The notes under the pieces: model-generated
What the model was told of the DNA's origin: nothing
Seen by the model: only the letters and a program-made list of their open reading frames with translations
The model's database searches: none
Source: Bradyrhizobium iriomotense
GTDB taxonomy: Bacteria; Pseudomonadota; Alphaproteobacteria; Rhizobiales; Xanthobacteraceae
Length of the DNA stretch: 64,000 bases
Assembly (NCBI RefSeq): GCF_030160715.1
Contig: NZ_BSOW01000036.1
Coordinates: 22,429 to 86,428, forward strand
Direction: 5' to 3'
In this document: piece by piece, positions 60,468 to 64,000 of the stretch
Layout of the letters: every line of letters starts with the position of its first letter
How positions within the stretch are numbered: the first letter of the stretch is position 1
Program-made: the position numbers and the translations under genes

Positions 60468-62087
60468 GTGAGCAGGAAACGATTCACAACCGCAGCGCTC
60501 GGACTTGCAGGCGCGCTCGCGGCTTCACAGGCACATGCCCAATCGGCGAACAGCAGCGAACAGGAGATCGCACTCCTGAAGCAGCAATTGAAGCTGCTCG
60601 AGCAGAAGCTCGATAAACTGCAAAGTCAGACCGCGGCGAACACGGCGGCCGCAGCGAAGACCAAGGCCGAAGCAAAGGCCGAGGCCAAAGCCGAAGCGAG
60701 GTCCGAGGCAAAGGCGGTGGTCGCAAACGCCAACGCCGCCATTCCGGTCAAGGGTCCGGTGGCGCCGTCCGGCGTCGTCGTGACCATGCCGAATAACCGG
60801 CCGACGATCTGCACCGCGGACGAACAGAACTGTGTCGCGATCACGAGCCGGGTGCACTGGGACGTCGGCGGCTACGAGTATCGTCCGAACACGGCAGCGA
60901 CGGTACCGCAGAAACTGGATAGCGGAGAGAACGTCCGCCGCGCGCGGATCGGCGTGATCGGCAAATTGTTCAGCGACTGGAATTTCGCCCTGATCTACGA
61001 CTTCGGCGGCACCGCGGACGGTTTTGGCGGCGCCGCGCCGGGATCGCTGCCGGGCGGCGCTGTGTCCGGCATCGAGAACGCCTATATCAGCTACACGGGC
61101 CTCAAGCCGTTCGGTGGCAAAATGGCCGTCGAAGGCGGCATCATGGACATCCCCTACACGCTCGATGAAGCCACGAGCTCCAACGACATCCTGTTCATGG
61201 AGCGGGCCTCGTCCGGCATCATCGCGCAGAATATCGCGGCCGGCGACTTCCGTTCGACCGTCGGCACGCGCTGGTGGAACGACGTGTTCTGGGCTGGCGC
61301 CTATGTCACCGGCCCGACCACGGGCGCAATCCACTCCGCATCAGGCGTAGCGCCGGCGGCAGTCGGCACGAGCGAGCAATACGGCGCCGTCGCCCGCGTC
61401 GCGGGCCAGGTCGTCAGCGGCAAGGACTACTCGGTGCATCTCGGCGCCGATGCACAATGGCTGATCCAGCCGCCGCGCAATCAGGTGACGGGCGCGCAGA
61501 CGTTGACGCTCAGCGACCGGCCGGAGTTGCGGATCGATCCGACCACCCTGATATCGACCGGCGCGATTGCCAATGTCTCGGGTGCGCAGGTCTACAGCGT
61601 CGAAGCGGCGGCGACCTATGGACCACTGATCCTGCAGGGCGAATACTTCTGGTTCAACGTCGATCGCAGCGCCAATACCGGTCTGCCGCCGATTGGCGCG
61701 CCGAGCCTGCATTTCCAGGGCGGCTATGCGCAGGCCGGCTACGTCCTGACCGGCGAGAACCATGCCTACAATCCATCGAGCGCCTCCTATAGCGGCATCA
61801 AGCCGGCGCATCCGTTCTCGCTCGACGGCGGCGGCTGGGGTGCGTGGGAGATCGCGGGCCGCTTCTCGACGATGGACCTCAACAATCAGCTTGCGACCGC
61901 AACCGGCATCGCTGGCGGACGGCAGAACGTCTACACGCTGGCACTCAACTGGTACGTCAATAACAACATCCGCTTCATGCTCGACTACCTGCATGGCACG
62001 GTGTCCAGACAGGCCTCTCCGGTCTCGACGGCGGACGTCGGCTCGAAGTTCGACGCGGTCGCCATGCGTACGCAGTGGGCGTTCTGA
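60468..62087 (+). CDS. OprP/O-type porin
   Basis: A 539-residue outer-membrane protein. The GTG start at 60468 (GGGAG eight bases upstream) gives a clean signal peptide (MSRKRFTTAALGLAGALAAS, cleavage near AHA-QS). An ATG at 60435 is an alternative. An N-terminal coiled coil with Ala/Lys/Glu repeats (KAEAKAEAKAEARSEAKAVV) probably anchors to peptidoglycan, followed by a phosphate-selective-type barrel (VRRARIGVIGKLFSDWNFAL, DLNNQLATATGIAGGRQNVY) ending in F. Confidence 0.9.
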   Translation: MSRKRFTTAALGLAGALAASQAHAQSANSSEQEIALLKQQLKLLEQKLDKLQSQTAANTAAAAKTKAEAKAEAKAEARSEAKAVVANANAAIPVKGPVAPSGVVVTMPNNRPTICTADEQNCVAITSRVHWDVGGYEYRPNTAATVPQKLDSGENVRRARIGVIGKLFSDWNFALIYDFGGTADGFGGAAPGSLPGGAVSGIENAYISYTGLKPFGGKMAVEGGIMDIPYTLDEATSSNDILFMERASSGIIAQNIAAGDFRSTVGTRWWNDVFWAGAYVTGPTTGAIHSASGVAPAAVGTSEQYGAVARVAGQVVSGKDYSVHLGADAQWLIQPPRNQVTGAQTLTLSDRPELRIDPTTLISTGAIANVSGAQVYSVEAAATYGPLILQGEYFWFNVDRSANTGLPPIGAPSLHFQGGYAQAGYVLTGENHAYNPSSASYSGIKPAHPFSLDGGGWGAWEIAGRFSTMDLNNQLATATGIAGGRQNVYTLALNWYVNNNIRFMLDYLHGTVSRQASPVSTADVGSKFDAVAMRTQWAF

Positions 62088-62095
62088 TTATCGCT

Positions 62096-62228
62096 CGTCG
62101 TCCCGGGGCGCGCGAAAGCGCGAGCCCGGGACCCGTAACCACAGGCAGATGTGGTTGCGATGACTCGGAGATACGGGTTCGCGAAATGACAACCCCTGGG
62201 GTTGGGTCCCGGCCTTCGCCGGGACGAC
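62096..62228. repeat. CGTCGTCCCGGG...CCCGGGACGACG repeat
   Basis: The outer arms TCGTCCCGGGGC / GGGACGACA, inner GCGCGCGAAAGCGCG and a second GGGTCCCGG...CCGGGACGAC unit make a long hairpin between the porin stop and the HxlR gene, a common Bradyrhizobium intergenic repeat. Confidence 0.75.
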
Positions 62229-62262
62229 ACTAAGTGTTTGGCGACCGCTTCGCTAAAAACAT

Positions 62263-62640
62263 CTATGCCGCGCGCTTCGGCTTCTTCACGACGTCCGGCG
62301 GCGGCGCGCAGGACAGCCGCTCTTGGTGGCTCTCGCCCCAGGCCTTCAGGATGTCGATCACCGGCCGCAGGCTCTCACCGAGCTCGGAGAGACAATATTC
62401 CACCCGCGGCGGCACTTCCGCGTAGACCTTGCGAATGATGAGCTTGTCCTCCTCCAGCGCACGAAGCTGTTTGGTCAGCATGCGCTGGGTGATGCCGGGC
62501 ATCAGGCGGCGCAATTCGCCGAAGCGCTGCGTGCCACTCTGGAGGTGATAGAGGATCACGCCCTTCCATTTGCCGTCGATCAGGTCCAGCGTGGCCTCCA
62601 CCGAGCAGCCCGGACGCTGGGCAAAATTGCGCCGTTTCAT
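62263..62640 (-). CDS. HxlR-family transcriptional regulator
   Basis: A 125-residue winged-helix protein from MKRRNFAQRPGCSVEATLDL (62640). An ATG five codons upstream is possible. The HxlR signature is clear (CSVEATLDLIDGKWKGVILY, FGELRRLMPGITQRMLTKQL, YAEVPPRVEYCLSELGESL). The N-terminal Cys often senses reactive electrophiles or quinones. It is divergent from a quinone oxidoreductase gene and has an inverted repeat at its promoter. Confidence 0.92.
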   Translation of the reverse strand: MKRRNFAQRPGCSVEATLDLIDGKWKGVILYHLQSGTQRFGELRRLMPGITQRMLTKQLRALEEDKLIIRKVYAEVPPRVEYCLSELGESLRPVIDILKAWGESHQERLSCAPPPDVVKKPKRAA

Positions 62641-62654
62641 GCGAGGTTTCCCCA

Positions 62655-62676
62655 ATAGTATCCAAGCGGGGACTAT
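62655..62676. promoter_or_regulatory. Candidate HxlR operator in the divergent promoter
   Basis: The arms ATAGTATCC (62655-62663) and GGGGACTAT (62668-62676) match at seven of nine positions as an inverted repeat with a four-base spacer, and a second palindrome GGGGACTATATCCCC (62668-62682) overlaps it. Position between the divergent genes suits control of both. Confidence 0.5.
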
Positions 62677-62764
62677 ATCCCCATTTTTACAGTACTTGCC
62701 AAATCGGAGCTACCCGGACACTTAACCCGGCAGGCGATCTCACCATCTGATGGAGACTTGAGAC

Positions 62765-63778
62765 ATGAAGGCCGTCGGCTACAAAAAATCGCTTCCGATC
62801 GAGGATCAGGAGTCCCTGATCGATTTCGAAACCGCAAAGCCTGAGCCGAAGGGACGTGACATCCGCGTCGCGGTGAAGGCGATCTCGGCCAATCCGGTCG
62901 ATTACAAGGTGCGCAAGCGTGCCGCCCCGCCCGAGGGCGAGGTCAAGATTTTGGGCTATGACGCGGCCGGCGTGATCGATGCGGTCGGACCTGATGTCAC
63001 GCTGTTCAAGCCGGGTGACGAGGTGTTTTACGCCGGCTCGATCCTGCGCCAGGGCACCAATGCAGAATTCCATCTGGTCGACGAGCGAATCGTCGGCCGC
63101 AAGCCAAAATCGCTCTCATTCGCGCAAGGCGCCGCGCTCCCCCTCACCTCCATCACCGCCTGGGAATTGCTGTTCGATCGGCTGGGCGCCGTGCCCGGCA
63201 AGAGCGTCGATCCGCGCACGCTCCTGATCACAGGCGGCGCAGGCGGCGTCGGCTCGATCCTGATCCAGCTTGCGCGCCGCCTCACCGGGCTCACGGTACT
63301 GGCGACCGCGACGCGCCCGGAGTCGCAGACATGGTGCCTCGATCTCGGCGCACACGCGGTGATCGATCACGGCAAGCCGATGAAGGAGCAGATCGAGAAG
63401 CTCAAGCTGCCGCCGGTCGCGCTGGTGGCAAGCCTCACCTTCACCGACCAGCACTACAAGGCGATCGCCGATATCATGGCGCCGCAGGGCAGGTTCGGCC
63501 TGATCGACGATCCCCCGGAATTCACCATGAGCGTGTTCAAGGGCAAGGCGATCTCGGTGCACTGGGAATCGATGTTCACGCGCTCCTCGTTCCAGACGCC
63601 CGACATGATCGCGCAGCATCACCTGCTCAACGACGTCGCCGATCTCATCGACAGGGGTGTGCTTCGCACCACGCTCGATCAGACCTTCGGCACGATCAAC
63701 GCGACCAACCTCAAGCGCGCGCATGCGTTGCTCGAAAGCGGCAAGTCACGCGGCAAGATCGTGCTGGAGGGGTGGTAG
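62765..63778 (+). CDS. Zinc-binding/quinone oxidoreductase, MDR family
   Basis: A 337-residue medium-chain dehydrogenase/reductase (MKAVGYKKSLPIEDQESLID, FKPGDEVFYAGSI, GGAGGVGSILIQLARRLTG with the NAD(P)H motif). It lacks the structural-zinc Cys cluster, so it belongs to the quinone oxidoreductase-like branch, probably reducing electrophilic quinones or enones with NADPH. The divergent HxlR regulator fits such a detoxification role. Confidence 0.93.
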   Translation: MKAVGYKKSLPIEDQESLIDFETAKPEPKGRDIRVAVKAISANPVDYKVRKRAAPPEGEVKILGYDAAGVIDAVGPDVTLFKPGDEVFYAGSILRQGTNAEFHLVDERIVGRKPKSLSFAQGAALPLTSITAWELLFDRLGAVPGKSVDPRTLLITGGAGGVGSILIQLARRLTGLTVLATATRPESQTWCLDLGAHAVIDHGKPMKEQIEKLKLPPVALVASLTFTDQHYKAIADIMAPQGRFGLIDDPPEFTMSVFKGKAISVHWESMFTRSSFQTPDMIAQHHLLNDVADLIDRGVLRTTLDQTFGTINATNLKRAHALLESGKSRGKIVLEGW

Positions 63779-64000
63779 TAGCGGTCGTGTAGCTGCGTAG
63801 GGTGGGTTAGCCGAAGGCGTAACCCACCGATTTCTGTCAACGCGCAGATGGAGAAGCGGTGGGTTACGCTACGCTAACCCACCCTTGTATTAGCGCGATC
63901 GCGTATGATGGTGCCGTTCCGTGAGGAATGGCCCAGCCCGGGTGACGGCCCGAGCTGGGTCGCCGTTCGATCGGATCGGTACCCACCGAAGCCTTGAGGG
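63779..64000. other. Terminal region with repeat and possible structured RNA
   Basis: Bases 63796-63885 are a GTGGGTTACG-type repeat (CGTAGGGTGGGTTAGCCGAA..CTACGCTAACCCACCC). Bases 63913-63932 form a perfect 8-base hairpin (GCCGTTCC/GGAATGGC, loop GTGA), and 63932-63959 form a second stem (CCCAGC/GCTGGG, inner CGGG/CCCG). The two hairpins share one base at their junction. The window ends before any following gene is visible. Confidence 0.45.

Overview
The window looks like the chromosome of a Bradyrhizobium-type alphaproteobacterium. The signs are high GC content, intergenic repeat families typical of that group, and genes for an ATP12-type F1 chaperone, a GcrA-like regulator, a fused indolepyruvate oxidoreductase, dodecin, a FliK/FlhB-like flagellar pair, and many exported or membrane proteins with rhizobial character. 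This was read by eye from the sequence. No database search, alignment or structure prediction was run, so family names rest on recognised motifs.

Left region (about 1-14.5 kb) is a carbohydrate or sugar-acid catabolic locus. It begins with a truncated LacI-type regulator. A leftward operon follows, encoding a BtpA/SgcQ-like TIM-barrel protein, an M42 (SgcX/FrvX-like) metallopeptidase and an FGGY sugar kinase. Divergent from it are a FadR-type GntR regulator with a clear palindromic operator and a rightward operon: HpcH/HpaI aldolase, D-2-hydroxyacid dehydrogenase, Tat-exported solute-binding protein, two permeases, an ABC ATPase, and a 654-residue protein resembling D-apionate lactonase. The likely logic is import of a sugar, lactone or oligomeric derivative, opening of a lactone, oxidation, phosphorylation and aldol cleavage. 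The substrate cannot be read from the sequence.

From about 14.5 to 18.5 kb the DNA is visibly more AT-rich and gene-poor. It holds a two-pore K+ channel, short or broken genes and a degraded ORF that may be a recombinase tail, and it stops at a tRNA-Arg (anticodon TCG). The region to the left of this tRNA may therefore be a genomic island.

From 18.7 to 64 kb the sequence is ordinary core or accessory chromosome. It contains small exported proteins, a GrlR-like protein and a PAS sensor kinase; a DMT transporter, Nudix hydrolase and DapA-like lyase; a leftward beta-oxidation-like cluster (thiolase, DUF35, MaoC, SDR); fused indolepyruvate ferredoxin oxidoreductase; a triheme cytochrome c abutting a TRIC-type channel; a PEP-mutase/monooxygenase/NIPSNAP group divergent from an ArsR-like regulator; metal-binding-like small secreted proteins; an exported PIMT; dodecin; a GcrA paralogue; acyl-CoA carboxylase beta; tandem class C-like and class D beta-lactamase-fold genes; FliK and an FlhB-like tail; ATP12; RluA-type pseudouridine synthase, RarA and DegP; a porin; and an HxlR/quinone oxidoreductase divergent pair.

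Short palindromic repeats are scattered between genes. They create several false N-terminal extensions, and starts have been corrected accordingly. No rRNA, CRISPR array or intact insertion sequence was seen.
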